The translations under genes and the position numbers were made by a program. The notes below the pieces were generated by a model. It ran no database searches. It was not told where the DNA came from and saw only the letters and a program-made list of their open reading frames with translations. This document shows, in pieces, positions 51,060 through 63,000 of a stretch of DNA of 64,000 bases. The stretch comes from Brachypodius melanocephalos (lineage: Eukaryota; Chordata; Aves; Passeriformes; Pycnonotidae). Position 1 is the stretch's first letter. Every line of letters begins with the position of its first letter. The stretch spans positions 10,397,256-10,461,255 of the forward strand of contig VZSR01000514.1 in the NCBI GenBank assembly GCA_013398615.1, in the 5' to 3' direction.

Positions 51060-54000
51060 AGTCTTTGTATCCTGCCCAAATACCAAGTATTTGCAGTGAG
51101 ATGTCCTGTTGAGCTGATTATACTCAAACTCCTCCAGAAACTTACTCTGAAGTCAGGTTACTACCAATGGTAGCTCTGGGGGGAAACACTGAGCAGGAGG
51201 AAGGCTGCTGGGGACAAAATCTAGGCAAGCAGTAACAATGAATCATCTCTGTGAACAACCAAAATACTCAGTGCCCACTTAGAGCAGAGCAGCAGAGGAG
51301 CATCTAGAGAATAAACCCGTTACTTCCCAACCTAGCCAGACACTTACACCCAGTTCAGTTAGGACCTGTTTAATTATAGGAATGTGGAAAATGTTGCCAA
51401 CTGTCTCAGAGTGCCAAGTATTTTCCTTTGTGAAGGCATTCATTCATTGGTTGAGGAGCAGAACTCTGGAATAGCCCATTTCTACCTTCATGCCCCAGAG
51501 CCATTTGGGCAGCACCAGTGTCACTGAAGGATAAACAAGCAGCTGCATTTGCAGAGCATTGAGCAAAGGAAGTTTACTGACAGCACTGGAGAGCTGCATG
51601 GTGAAACAGCACCAGCCAAGAGTTTAAAAAGTGTTCACTACTCCAAAGTATCCTGAAAGTCTGCCTTCCTGCTGAAGGAACGTGATGCCTGTAGGAGGCC
51701 AGGTGGGGATTCACTCTGGGTGTCCTGGGCAGAAATCATGCCCTGTGCAATAGGGAGGCTGCAATGGGGAGACATGGTCAGTACCAACAGCTCTGTCAGC
51801 AGATCATCTCCTTACTGGCCCACTACCTCCCTCCAGCTGCACCTAATTACCTAAAAGTACCTTAAAATAAATTTTTACAAAGATATTTCATTTGATATGG
51901 GGAAAAAAAGTAAACAGGAACATCAAAAAAATAATTCTCCTTCTACTAAAAGTTTCTGGCGAAAGCAAAACAGTCCTGTTCAAGAGTCCCTGAATGTAGT
52001 AAAATTAAATCTCTGGTTTTGTTGAAAATACCCACTGGAAAATGAAAGGTTACTCTTTGTGAGGTGCCCCACAAGTCAGGAGTTTTAAGGGAGGACAGAA
52101 GCAATGGGATATGCAGTATCACTGCAACATTCACTCTGCTGTAAGGTTATGGGGAGGGAGAACCCACCCCCTGAATTAGGAGTGCCCTAATTATGTGTAC
52201 CTGAGCTTCTGCTGGCTCCCAGGCTCAGAGTGATTTGTGGCTTTGAGGGAAGGGCCATGTGCAGAGGCACACGAGGAGCCTGCTGTGACAAGCCTCTTCT
52301 CTTCCCCAGCCAGGAGATGATCACAGGGAGAAATCACACAGCTCTGCACACACACAGGCACTGACATGTGGGGGGTGTTGTTCGGGCACTTTGGGCAGAT
52401 TTTAGAAGAAGCCAAACAGACTGGGCTCCAAGACACTACAGCATCACAGCACTCAGATAATGCACAGACTGGGTGATAAATTGGGGATGAGGGTAAAAGT
52501 GCATTTATCCACTGAAAACTCTCCTCCAAAGACACAAAACAGCATGGTTTCCACAAAACCCCTGGGGAGAAGCTCGTGTCCCCAGAGACAACACTACAGA
52601 CAAACAGGCAATGAAAAAATCATCACTTTTTCATCATTCTCTTGGTATCCACCCCTCACCTCTGCTGCATGACACAGGTTTTCCTTCACCCAGATTTGAG
52701 TCCTTCCAAGCTTTGTTAATTCTCTTTCCTTACCTGGCAACATCCCATCCGTGTTACACATAGTGCCTCTTGCTTTCTTTGGGATCTGTAAAGGAAAACC
52801 AACAAACTTAGAATTGCAATTAATCTATCACCAGACATATTATCTTCAGATTGCTTCACCATTGCCTCAGTAGCATTTGGCAGCCCATCTTTGGTGAGGG
52901 CAAGGCTGACACGAGCACATCAATCTCTGTTTTTGCCCTCTAGGTCTGTAAATACCAACTACTCCCAGGCAGCTGGTGAGAAAGGAGTTGCTGTGTTGAG
53001 TCAGAACCTGCAAGCCCAGGCATTCACCAGGAATGTTATAAATCTGCACCATTTAGTGAGTGATGTGTGTTTGTTTGAGGTTAGGGAGGGGTACAGCTGG
53101 TTACCTGGGACTGGGGCTGTTGGGATAGCCCAAATTGTCTCTTTGGGAAGCAGGATGCAGAGAGACTTTAGCCAAGGCAGCTGCAGCACATAAACCACTC
53201 TAGAATTCTCTGACATCTAAGTTAGAGCAGCATTTAGCACCAGGTAGCACTCAGTTTCACTGTTCATCTGGTCATTTCTTAAAATGTATTTATAACACCC
53301 CTAACTCCAGATAATGAATTGTTATCATAAGGCTCCCCCCAGGAAAGGAAACCAAGGCACATGAGATCTGAGAAATGATAACACAGGGTACAGTCACAGT
53401 GCATCCTAGGCCTGAGAGGATGCTGGGCTGAGTAATCTGTATATAAAGAAAAGACAAAAGGTCATTTTGGGGGAAGATTTGCACGAAAGAAAGTGGTTTA
53501 CAAGTAGTAGAAATAAATAATCCTTGGAAACCACTGGAAGTGATACAAACCAGCTGGGATGAGAAGACAAGGGGGAAAAAAGCAGATTTTCCTATAGAGA
53601 CCCAAGAAATCATAACCCCCTCCCTGCCATCCTATCCCAGCCCTGTGATTTACACACACCTCTAGCTCAGGGGAAAAAAAATTAAAAATCTGCTGAGTTT
53701 TGTCAGTCTACAATAAAGGCCACATTTTTCCAACACTGAAGAAAAAGGTTTGTTTCAAAGCCTTTAAGCCTTATGTTGGGATAAGTTTTCCATAGGGCAA
53801 GTAATTCTAGTCATATTTGGAATAAATTTGGTTTGAAAGAGAAGTTTGGGGAGAGTGTCAGGCAAGTCAATCTAATGGACTGCTTCTGATGTCCTCTGTC
53901 TGGCTTAGGAAAACCATGTCCAACAGTAGATGGATTAATGAAATGTCATCAGGTGGCCTCAAACAGATCAACTTCCTAAGAGAACAAAAAAAGCCTGGGA

Positions 54001-55811
54001 CTTTCCTTCATCTCATGTCTTTAATAAATTTGGAAAAGTAGAACTGAAAGCATACAGAAATGTGCTCCTTTTGCCCTTGAGAAAAGCTGGCACTGCTGGG
54101 TCTGAAGGTAGGAAATCCAATGCCAGCCACGTTCACTCGGTATTTTGGGATTTCTGAGGTGGAACTGCACCATCCCTGATGTGCCCAGGCCAAAATCTGC
54201 CATCAATTCATCTGTAAAATCAGTCCCCTGGACGCTACACAGACATGGAAAACACACCCAAAACCATTCCCAGATAGCCTCAAGAATGTCTGAGATGCCT
54301 CTCCCAAGGTATTTTAAGGGTATAATTAGACAGACCTTTTAGAAATTAAAGGTGATGAAGTTGTAACGAATTAAATTTTCTTTTGAGTGAAGTTTAGAGA
54401 ATGTAATGGATGAAGCACAGAAAGAGTTGGGGAAGGAAAAACATCCTGGAAAAGTCCAGTTGTCCTGGAGAAAGAATAAATACAAATGAACAGCAGAGCA
54501 TTCACTCCAAATTTTCTTACAAAAACATTCTTTCTTACATCTTCCTTAAAAATTTGCTGTCGCCGTTTCCTACACAGCAAAATGTTTTATTTATGCTCTG
54601 TATTTTCGAAAGGAAAATACTGGGAATTGGACCAAATCTCATTGGAAGGAATGATGTAATTGGATATAACATGAAGGATCACTGTTCCCAATGCTTTTAC
54701 CTATGACTAAACTATTTAATCATGCCCATTGCATTGCCTGTGCTGATGAGCTCTCTGTGAAACGCAGATTTTCAAACAATTCCTGCCAACAACTTCTCAA
54801 CATTCACTATTTCTTTTTTTTTTCCAGCCATGGAACTGTGTCAGACAGACTCAAAACACATTTTTAATTATCTGTGCTAGAAAAAAACTGGTCACATCCA
54901 AATCTGGGTGTGTACTGCCAGAGTTACAAAGGCATGGCTGCAAGGTGGCACATAAATCAGATTACGGCACGGGAGGCCCCTGCTTTCAGCAGACCAGTAA
55001 ATAGGTCAGCAACATTAAACAGGTCAGGAATTTGGGATCTGAGGGAAAAATGAAATTATATAGCAAAGGAAGAAAGCTTATCCCCATGGAATGGACATTG
55101 CAAGAAACACAAAGTTTGGATTTTCCTAGTTCCACATGCAGGAACACTTTCACAGTGGGGTGAGGAATGGGGCAAAGAAGCGCTATTTGAGGGTTTCTGT
55201 GTATGTCTGTCACATCAGAAGTGTGTGTGATGGAATCACCCGTTCATGTGACTAAATCTCTCTTCTCACTTGAAACAAACTTTGGCCAGGATACAGGTGC
55301 CATCTGGGCACACAGATGCAGCTCTTCCAGCACATCCCAGCTGTCCAAACAGGGAACAAGGGCACTGCCTTCAGGTCTCCTGGGACTGCTGGGACAATGA
55401 TACCAAGCTCCACACATACAGACCCCCAAGATAAAATTGCATGAATGTCAGAGTATGCAAAAATAAAGGCTAGAGTTACCTCCAAGAGTGGGAGAGTTCT
55501 TCAGAGGTTTCCCCTATCTGTAAAGTCTCCAAATCCAGCATGGATTTAAAAAGTTCTTGACTGATATTAATGATTAACAAGATCATTTATCAGCAAAGTA
55601 ACATTTAGCAGTGACCACCTCTGGGAACTGCTTTTAATTCTTATCTGCTTCTTAATTTATTCAAAAATATGTGCTACATTTTAGCATCTCAGGACTAACC
55701 TTGGTCATTTCCTATTTGTTTCATAAATACACAAACCTGTTCCCTGAGACAAGACACAACCCCCCAAATGGCTCCAATGTCCTCCCCATCAGTTGTAGAA
55801 CATTAAGATTC
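51060..55811. other. Non-coding stretch, nothing recognised
   Basis: Short frames only, no domain. No convincing repeat identified. Confidence 0.5.
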
Positions 55812-56155
55812 CCTCCAAGCCTTTTTTTGAGGCTGAGCCCTACATCTCCCTGAGCTGCTCATCATCAAATGTCTGCTTCAGCTCCTGCCCCAGCTCTGTT
55901 CCATTCTCTGAACATGGATAAGCTCCGTTCTTATCGTGAGGGGCCCAAAACCGACTCCAGAATTCAAGATACCCCAGCAATCCCAGCAAAGAGGGCTGAG
56001 AACTGCCCTGCTGCTGGTGCCCACACCAGAGCTGCTACAGTCCAGTTACCATCGGCCTCCTTGGCCACATGGGCACACACCAGTTCACACTCAGCTGCTG
56101 TCAGCCATCACCCCCAGATCCTCTTCCATCCATTAGCTTTCCAGATGCGATTCCC
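55812..56155 (-). mobile_element. CR1 LINE fragment, minus orientation
   Basis: Reads, on the minus strand, as the avian CR1 3' region. Recognisable parts are the 'gtgaggggcccaaaac' block near 55937, the 'ccttggccacatgggcacac' block near 56060 and 'cacccccagatcctcttcca' near 56109. A 163-codon frame across it (55869-56360) is a by-product. It is the nearest transposon upstream of the PHF7-like gene. Confidence 0.75.
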
Positions 56156-56805
56156 CACACCCAAAGCATGGTCTGAAACTGCTGTGAGTGGGGGCAGACA
56201 CCAGGCTTGGGCAGATCCTTGTGTCACAGGAGCTGAGAATGCTGATGGAACATCAAACATATCCCAGTCTGCAAAATGCTTAAAGGGTATCACAACTGGC
56301 ACGGGAGTTGATAGAACAAAGACTTGTTTGAGTCTTGGGCTGAGACACTTGAATCAGTAAAACAAATCACAACAAATCATCCAGGTGATGAAAAGGCTGC
56401 AGTAGCTCACAACCAGCTGCCCAATGAGTTGCCAGACTGAGAGTAGCAGCAGTAACTTGCAGGTGTGCAGCTGAGCAGACATGGTGCCAGCTGTGGGGTC
56501 TCTCTGGGATCTGTGGGATCTGTTGTCCCACACGTGTCTCCTGCCAGCAGCTGCTGCCCCCAGCCTGCTTCCTTGCTGCTGGGGCTCAGGAGCAGGACAG
56601 GCCTTGGCACTGAGCACTCACTGCTCAGCCACAGCTCTACACAGCACTGTGTCACAAATACAACGCTGATTTGGTCACAAATACAAAATCCAGTCCCAGG
56701 AGAAGTTAATCCCATCCCCTCCAAACCAGCCACTGCTTCAACACCATCACTAAGGATGGTACTGGGGGAGTCCACAGATTGGAGCTGGCCATGTCACAGT
56801 GGCCC

Positions 56806-56840
56806 CAGTGACATCATCACCATGGTCTAGGCCATAAAAC
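56806..56840 (+). promoter_or_regulatory. Possible core promoter: CRE-like site plus TATA-like box
   Basis: TGACATCA at 56809-56816 differs by one base from the palindromic cAMP response element TGACGTCA. CATAAAA at 56833-56839 is TATA-like and lies about 20 bp downstream. The first coding ATG is 155 bp further on. The arrangement resembles compact CREM-type promoters known from testis genes, which would suit a PHF7-like gene, but no transcription start can be seen. Confidence 0.3.
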
Positions 56841-56859
56841 GTGGCTGTGCATCAACACA

Positions 56860-56993
56860 AACCTGAGAGTCAAGGAGAGGATTACAGAGAAGGAGCCTGC
56901 CCCAGGCTGCTCAGGCACAAGAGTAAGCCAGAGGGTTCTGGTGCCTCTCATCCAGCTCACACTCATCTCTCTTCACTCAGGGCTAGTGCACAA
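56860..56993 (+). other. Probable 5' UTR of the PHF7-like gene, perhaps with a small intron
   Basis: The sequence cttcactcag ending at 56980 is a good splice acceptor 13 nt before the ATG. A donor-like GTAAGC begins at 56924. Used together they would remove only 57 nt, which is very short for a vertebrate intron, so either an unspliced leader or a donor further upstream is also possible. There is no in-frame ATG between 56841 and 56994. The left end is a guess. Confidence 0.3.
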
Positions 56994-59973
56994 ATGTCAG
57001 GAGGAGGAATGCCAGCAGTACAACACAAGAGACGTGACAGGCACTCCCCATCAACCTGGTCTGGATCCAACATGGAACACACAGAAACTGACCCCAAGGA
57101 CAAAGGTGACAGCACAAATCCCCCTCCCCACAGCTCCCCATCACTGGCACAGGGGGTTCTGGGGCAGTCACCGAGGAGGCAACAACCATGCCAGGGCCAG
57201 GGAGGAGCTGCCCAACCGGGCTGGGCTCTGGGCACTTCTGGGGCACCCATGGCTGGGCTGACCTGCCCTGCCCTTCAGGCAGCACAGCACAGACCTAGCA
57301 GGGCCCTGGGGATGATCCTGCACAGACACTTGCCCAGCCCCACAGACGTGCTCACATGCTTAGGGCACTTGCTCTATCTTCCCAGCGTGCATGCTGTGTC
57401 ACCAGATCCAGGCAGACACCAACATCTGTGGGAACAAGAGAGTCAAATTCAAGCTCTGTGTCCACACCTACTGCCAGGTGACTTCTCTTGGGCTCCCTCC
57501 AGCTTTCAGCCCAGCAAGGCTCTGCCTTCCTGACCTAACACAAGCTCCTGGCCTTCTCTGCTTTGCAGATCCTTGCCAGTGGGCTTTTCCCAGAAGAGAA
57601 CACGGGACAATATCTCGTTGGAGACACCAGAGGCATCATCAGAGAAGCAGCCAAGAAGGTGAGGAGGACTTGGCACGAGCAGGAAGCTTTGCATTAGGAA
57701 AGGCTTGCAGCAGCTCCTCCTGCTCCTCAGCAAAGAACCCCAGACCCAGCACGCGCAGGAGCCTCGGGCGCAGGCGGCTCTGGGGGCTCTGAGCCAGCCC
57801 AGCCCACATCCTGCTCCCTGTCTGGAGACGCAGACCGGCCACAAAGCCCCAGTCCTGACACTCAGGGGGGGCTATTGTGCTCTTTCCAGAGCTGCTTCAT
57901 TTGCTACAAGGTGGGGGCCAGCATCACCTGCTGCCAGACAGGCTGTGACCGCACCTTCCACCTGCCCTGTGCCCCAGATGGCCAATGTGTCACCCAGTAC
58001 TTTGGGGCCTACAGGTAAGGGCTGCCCCTCACCTGAACCCCCGCGTTGAACTCCAAGCCCGTTCCACCCACAGTGGCCATGCTAGTGAGGAGCCCACAGC
58101 TCCCAGCAACCCACCACCAACAGGGGCAGAACCCACACCAGGGCTGGGGCTCCCTCACAGCTTCACCACCCACAGCACAGCTGAAGGACTCTGCACTTCC
58201 CATCTTCCCTCGCTCACCTCTTCCATGCTCCTCACAGATGCTTCTGCTGGGAGCACAGCCCACAGCAGACACTGCAGCCACGTCCAAGCCAGGACAACAC
58301 CTGCACCATCTGCCTGGACACCGTGGAAGACAAAATCTCCTACAAAACCATGGGGTGCCCCGCGTGCCAAGACGCCCGCTTCCACCGGCAATGCATCCAG
58401 ACACTGGCTCTGCATGCCGGCATCGGCTTCCGATGCCCATGCTGCCTGAACCAAGAGCAGTTCATGATGGAAATGCTCACCATGGGGATCAGACTCACCA
58501 AGAGGTTGGCTTTTCTCCTCCCAGCTCACAAAGCCTCAGGCACAAGCACAGTGCCAGCCTAGGGACTGCCCCAGCAAGCCTGGCTGTCTTCTGGCCCGTG
58601 CCCTTGCCCTCAGCTCCACCGAGGCGCTGGAAACGGGACAAACAGAGAAGCAGCAACTGCCGGGATCTGCCTGATGCTGGCTCAGCTGGGCTCAACTCTT
58701 TCCCCTCCTTCTCTGGCAGACCCCCGTCATGGGAGAGTGACCAAGAGGTTGGACCCTCAGACCAGAGACACAGCCACTGCGATGCTGCAATGTGCCTTTG
58801 TCCAGGAGGCAGGGAGCACACGGAGGCAGACGGGTGAGCTGCCCAAGCAGCAATGCACGGATCTGAACTGTCTCCCCACAGGCTCAGGGAGGAAGGCTCT
58901 GCCATGGGCACGGCCATCCCTTGGCTCCAGCACTTTGTCCTCACAACCAGTATCTCCTTTGCTCCTCCAGATCCTGGCAACTGTGGCTGTGCAGCTCCTG
59001 TGCTGCCGAGGGTACCCACCGACACTGCTCCTCTTTGGGGAACAGCACCAACACCTGGGAGTGCAACACCTGTGCTGGCACAGACTCTGGTAGGCACCAA
59101 AGCTTTCAGTGTCATGCAATGGGGACAGGGGCCAGGCTGGGCCTGGCAGCAGGGCCTTTGACACACGGCTTGGCTCCAGGAGGGCTCCAGTTACCACAGA
59201 GGCCTCTCCTGCCTGCGGCCTGGGTGGCTGTCTTTATGACCCTCCTGCTGCCCCTCTTTGCAGGCTCCACTGGCAAACCAGAACTTGTGAAGTCCAGAAC
59301 TTCCAGACAGAAGGTGTCAACACCATCCCAGGGCACGTTTCTCCTCAAGAGCGGCTGCTCCATTGGCCCTCGGCAGGCCTTGAAGCGGCGCTACTCTGAG
59401 GAAGAAACACAGTCACAGACAACGTACAGCCCTCCTGCAAAACGCCGCAGGATCGAGGATGGGCCAGCCCACAGTGCTGAGGCCAGCAAGCCCAGCACTG
59501 CCAGCCATGCAGCATCACGGCTGTCCCAGGGCAAGCGTCCCATCAAGACCAGCAGCTCTTCCTCTTGCCCTCGGCAGGCCTTCAAACGAGGCTACCCAGA
59601 GGAAGACAATGACTCAGGAATGTCGTACAGCCCACCCGCAAAACACCACAGGACTGACAATGAGCCAGCCCAGAGTGCTGATGATGAAAGCGGCCCCAGC
59701 ACTTCCAGACAGGTGGTGGCGGCGCTGGCTGAAGGCACTCTGGTGGCCAACAGTCAGGTAGCACAGCCACGACCTCCATACAAGCCTCCATGGATCTTCC
59801 ACGGATCCACGACAGACAACCGCTCCCAGCCTGGGCCAATTCGCATGCGACACATCCGGCGGCAACAACGGCGGGCAAAAAAGCCCTACAGCCGGCCTGA
59901 AAACAAGAGCAGGACAAACTGTCGACCAGCCCATAGGCCCCATCACCCTAACCCATCAAAGACACATAGATAA
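56994..59973 (+). CDS. PHF7-like: PHF7/G2E3-like PHD-RING zinc finger protein, 8 coding exons, 542 aa, intact
   Basis: Exons 56994-57105, 57386-57477, 57569-57658, 57890-58014, 58238-58504, 58720-58833, 58971-59089 and 59264-59973 join in frame (1629 nt with stop), with GT-AG at every junction. The protein has an extended PHD finger: C39/C42, C62, H64, C67, then C100/C103, C112, C117, H122/C125, C143/H146. A RING-like module follows: C162/C165, C180/C183, H189/C192, C206/C209. A third PHD-like module follows: C249, C254, C274/C277, H283/C286, C298/C301. The tail (307-542) is basic and repetitive, with KRRR near 366-369 as a possible nuclear signal. There is no HECT domain, unlike G2E3. Known PHF7 reads methylated histone H3, ubiquitinates histones and acts in the male germ line; this is family knowledge, not shown here. 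The first in-frame ATG is 56994 in a weak context; ATG 57009 (Met6) has a better one. Family assignment is firm, exact orthology is not. Confidence 0.9.
59299..59770 (+). repeat. Coding tandem repeat, ~67 residues x 2.4, in exon 8 of the PHF7-like gene
   Basis: Residues about 319-384 and 385-452 are two diverged copies, and a third partial copy starts at 453. Shared landmarks are TSRQ/TASH/TSRQ at the unit starts, PRQALKR at 342 and PRQAFKR at 409, YSPPAK at 361 and 428, and PAHSAE/PAQSAD. At DNA level the block ccctcggcaggcctt recurs 201 bp apart (about 59368 and 59569). The copies differ at many positions, so the duplication is not recent. Each copy carries a Ser-Pro-Pro-Ala-Lys motif that could be a proline-directed phosphorylation site; that is inference. 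Confidence 0.8.
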
Positions 59974-60004
59974 GTAGGTAGATAGACTGATAGGTAGATG
60001 AAAT
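59963..60004 (+). repeat. Degenerate GATA/TAGG microsatellite spanning the stop codon
   Basis: The run of tagata, taggta and gata-like tetramers begins just before the TAA at 59971-59973 and continues into the 3' UTR up to the polyadenylation signal. Confidence 0.6.
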
Positions 60005-60007
60005 AGA

Positions 60008-60013
60008 AATAAA
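60008..60013 (+). terminator. Polyadenylation signal AATAAA of the PHF7-like gene
   Basis: A canonical AATAAA hexamer lies 35 nt after the stop codon, followed at once by a T-rich run. This gives a very short 3' UTR. Confidence 0.7.
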
Positions 60014-63000
60014 GTTTTTTTACACTAGGAGAACCCACATGCCTTTTCCAACCATTTTCCTCAGCCTTCCTCCAGGCCACTGTTAACGGAAGAGACACAG
60101 ATCTGTTTCCCCAGGCCCTCTCTGCCAGGGATGAAGTTCATCCAGGTTGCCTCATGACAAGCTGAGCCTCATACCTGTGGACATAAATAGTGGTACCAGC
60201 CCTTAGCCCCATTACATGACCCCAATTCATCATAGGACCACAAAGAACACAACCATGCAAAATTATATTCTTTCAATAGCTTCTTCAGTAGCAAGAAGCA
60301 GCTTTGCTTGGAGAGGCCACTCTGTTGTCACCTGATGTCTTTAGTGATGCAGGTATGGTCTGCTTGGCTGCACAGGAACACCCACCTCACTTGGCCTTAA
60401 TCTTGTTTTAATTTTTGTGCTTTCCAAGGTTAACTTGGATCTGGGAGCTCCAACCCGAGCTCTTCAGCTGAGACTGCACTGCATGCAAATACCAGTCCCT
60501 TTCTCACACTGCCTTTAGCCTTGACATGAAAGAATTGTTCTTGTAGATGAGAGGGAGAAATTGAGGACTGTATCAGCAAGGCCATGGCTGTGTTTGTACA
60601 GCAACTGCCTGGCATTTATTGCAGTCCATTACAACTATTTATATCGTTATTGCAGACAATACAAAATGTCCCAATTACATGGCTCTGGTCCATGCACACA
60701 CAGAGCCTCCCCTAGGAACAGGCAGCCTGCTGCAGGGGCATGGAGTCCAGCAGTATTTTCATACAACAGTCTCATTTTCTCTGTTCTTTTTGACTTTTCC
60801 CTTATCGTGTTCTGGTATGTAGAAGTTTGCTTTCCTCAGCTTTCCTGCCTCCATCAGGGTGGAAATTAATGCTTCTGTTCTACTAACACATTATTCAGAA
60901 ATGCTTTCAAAAGACCGAGTAATTCCTATTTAATAATTTCTGATTGTTAAGGGTAAAAGATAAAAAACTATTAAGTAATACTGGAAAATAGATGCTCTTG
61001 TCTCAACACAGGTGCATGTAGGGAAGCACTCCTGGACATCTCCCTCAGTAGTCTTAGGATGACTTCTGAAGGAAAATGACTTGAAAATTCCCACCACATC
61101 CCTGCAAGCCCAAGCTCCTTCAGCACAGCCCTAATTGCCAAATACTTCATTGACCAGGCATTGGCCATCTTGCCAATGAGAGCCGGATGGAATGTACACC
61201 ACGGTCATTCCTCCCAGGACAGCCAAACTGAGCCATAGTTTTGTCCCTTACACAAAACTAGGCTCTAGCACAGCTCATGTGAGGCAGGGCAGCCTCAGTG
61301 TCTGCTCGAAATACCTACTGTAGGCAGGGAATTGAGTGTTTAGAAGGTAATTACTCCCCTTTCTCATTTCACAGCTCTCACAAATGACTGTATTAGTCTG
61401 AGGATTAGGTCTCCCATGTGTCAGACCCAGGGAAGGCCTGGGAGTTCATCCAAGGTCCAGGCCTTTGTTTGGTTTGCACATTGTGCCAAGGGTCAATACT
61501 CTTGAGGGGCTTTCTCTGCAGCCTAAATCATAGCAGATTACTAGGGTTATACAGGAATGAGTAGGAGTTGCTTTCTACCCATATTTGTTTGGACTAGTGC
61601 CGATAACAGCCTGGGGATTTTCCAGACAGCACAATCTCTGCTCGGATTTCTCCAAGCAAGCCTGAGCAGAGGGACAGAAAGCTTCAAAAGCTTCCAAAGA
61701 AACAACAACTGAAGAGGATTCCTGATGGTCACTCCTTATCTGCACCAGTACTTTTAGCATGCTGGGCTGCCTCAAGAATGAAATGGAAAGCACAACAACT
61801 TAAACTGGGTATTCAAAACCCATGGCATAAGTCAGCTGCTCTTCCTTGAGCCCTGAGCAATCTGACTGCAAGGGCCCCAGTAACATCCCCATGTTTGACA
61901 GGCAAAGCAGTAAGGTTGGGCTTGATGATCTTAAAGGTCTTTTACAACCTTAATGATTCCATGAAATCTTACCACTTTCAAGCATTTGGTGACCCTCAAG
62001 ACCCCTTACAAGTGATGCCTAACACAGAAGCTTCATGAGCTTCCCACCAGGGTACTACAAAGGATTTTTAACCCAGTAACGTTTTTTTCCCTTGCCCGCT
62101 TTTCCTGTTGAGGGAATGGGCAGCAAAACCAACACTTTTCACTGCACAAATATAGCAGCTCCAAATGGTTAAGCATTGCACTCAGGATGGAAACACAACA
62201 GCGAGGCCCAGGGAAAACAGTTCACAAGTTTAAAGCTCCACTTAAAATTTTATCTCGAATCTCCACCTTCTCATTTGCTCTACTTCAGTGATGTGAGAAG
62301 GAAAGCCTCTTTTTTTCTCCTCTCAGCTGTCCCTATGTCCCTATCAGTCAGAATTGCTGGGTATTTGCCATACTAAAGGTACAGGAATTCTTTTAACAAT
62401 CCCCTTCACTCAAGATTAGCCACAGGAGTGCACAGCACAAGTTATGCACTGAGACAGCGCCCAGAGCTGAGACCAAAGCTTGTGTCACATTTTGGTGCTA
62501 GTAAAGCCCAAAAGCAAGCCCCCAGGAGTGCCTAAACTCCAAAACCTCTACACCCAGCAGTAAACTCTCAGCTTTAAAGACGAGCTTCTGGCTCCACCTG
62601 CTGCTGGAAGGGTGGAAAAGATGAAGAAGCAGCCGCAGACAAACAAATAAAGAAAAAGAACAAAGAAATAACTAAGGCCTGCTTTTGTACTTGACTCGTT
62701 CCCCAACATTGTTGTTAGAAGACAAACAAAACAGAAATTGTTTCATCATGGAAAATCCTAACAGGTTCAAGATGTGCAGCTCTTTCTTTACCCACCATGC
62801 ACTTGGGTCCTATTTAAAATTATCAAAATAGATTACTTAACTTTAGAAAATACCGTCTGATGACACAAATTCATGGGGTTTGTAGCTGAAAAGAACCCAG
62901 GTCAAGTACAATGTCATAAGCACGATTCCCTTCTGCCAGCAGGAAGCAAGAAAAAAAAGGAAATGCTGTATTGTGTTTTCCCATCTCCCCCTGTTCACTG

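Noticed and set aside
55869..56360. 163-codon plus-strand open frame upstream of the PHF7-like gene
   Set aside because: Most of it is the reverse strand of a CR1 fragment; not an extra exon.
56841..57533. Single 230-codon frame covering exon 1 and its intron
   Set aside because: It begins at GTG and not ATG, and it reads through introns 1 and 2. The spliced exon 1 ends at a GT donor after 57105, and the family's first zinc ligands appear only after splicing to 57386.
58046..58837. 263-codon frame across exons 5 and 6
   Set aside because: Only the exon 6 part (58720-58833) is real coding in this frame; the rest is intron or exon 5 out of frame.
59368..59584. 'ccctcggcag|gcc' in each exon 8 repeat unit as alternative splice acceptors
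   Set aside because: The uninterrupted frame through both units and lack of matching donors before them make a single exon the simpler reading.
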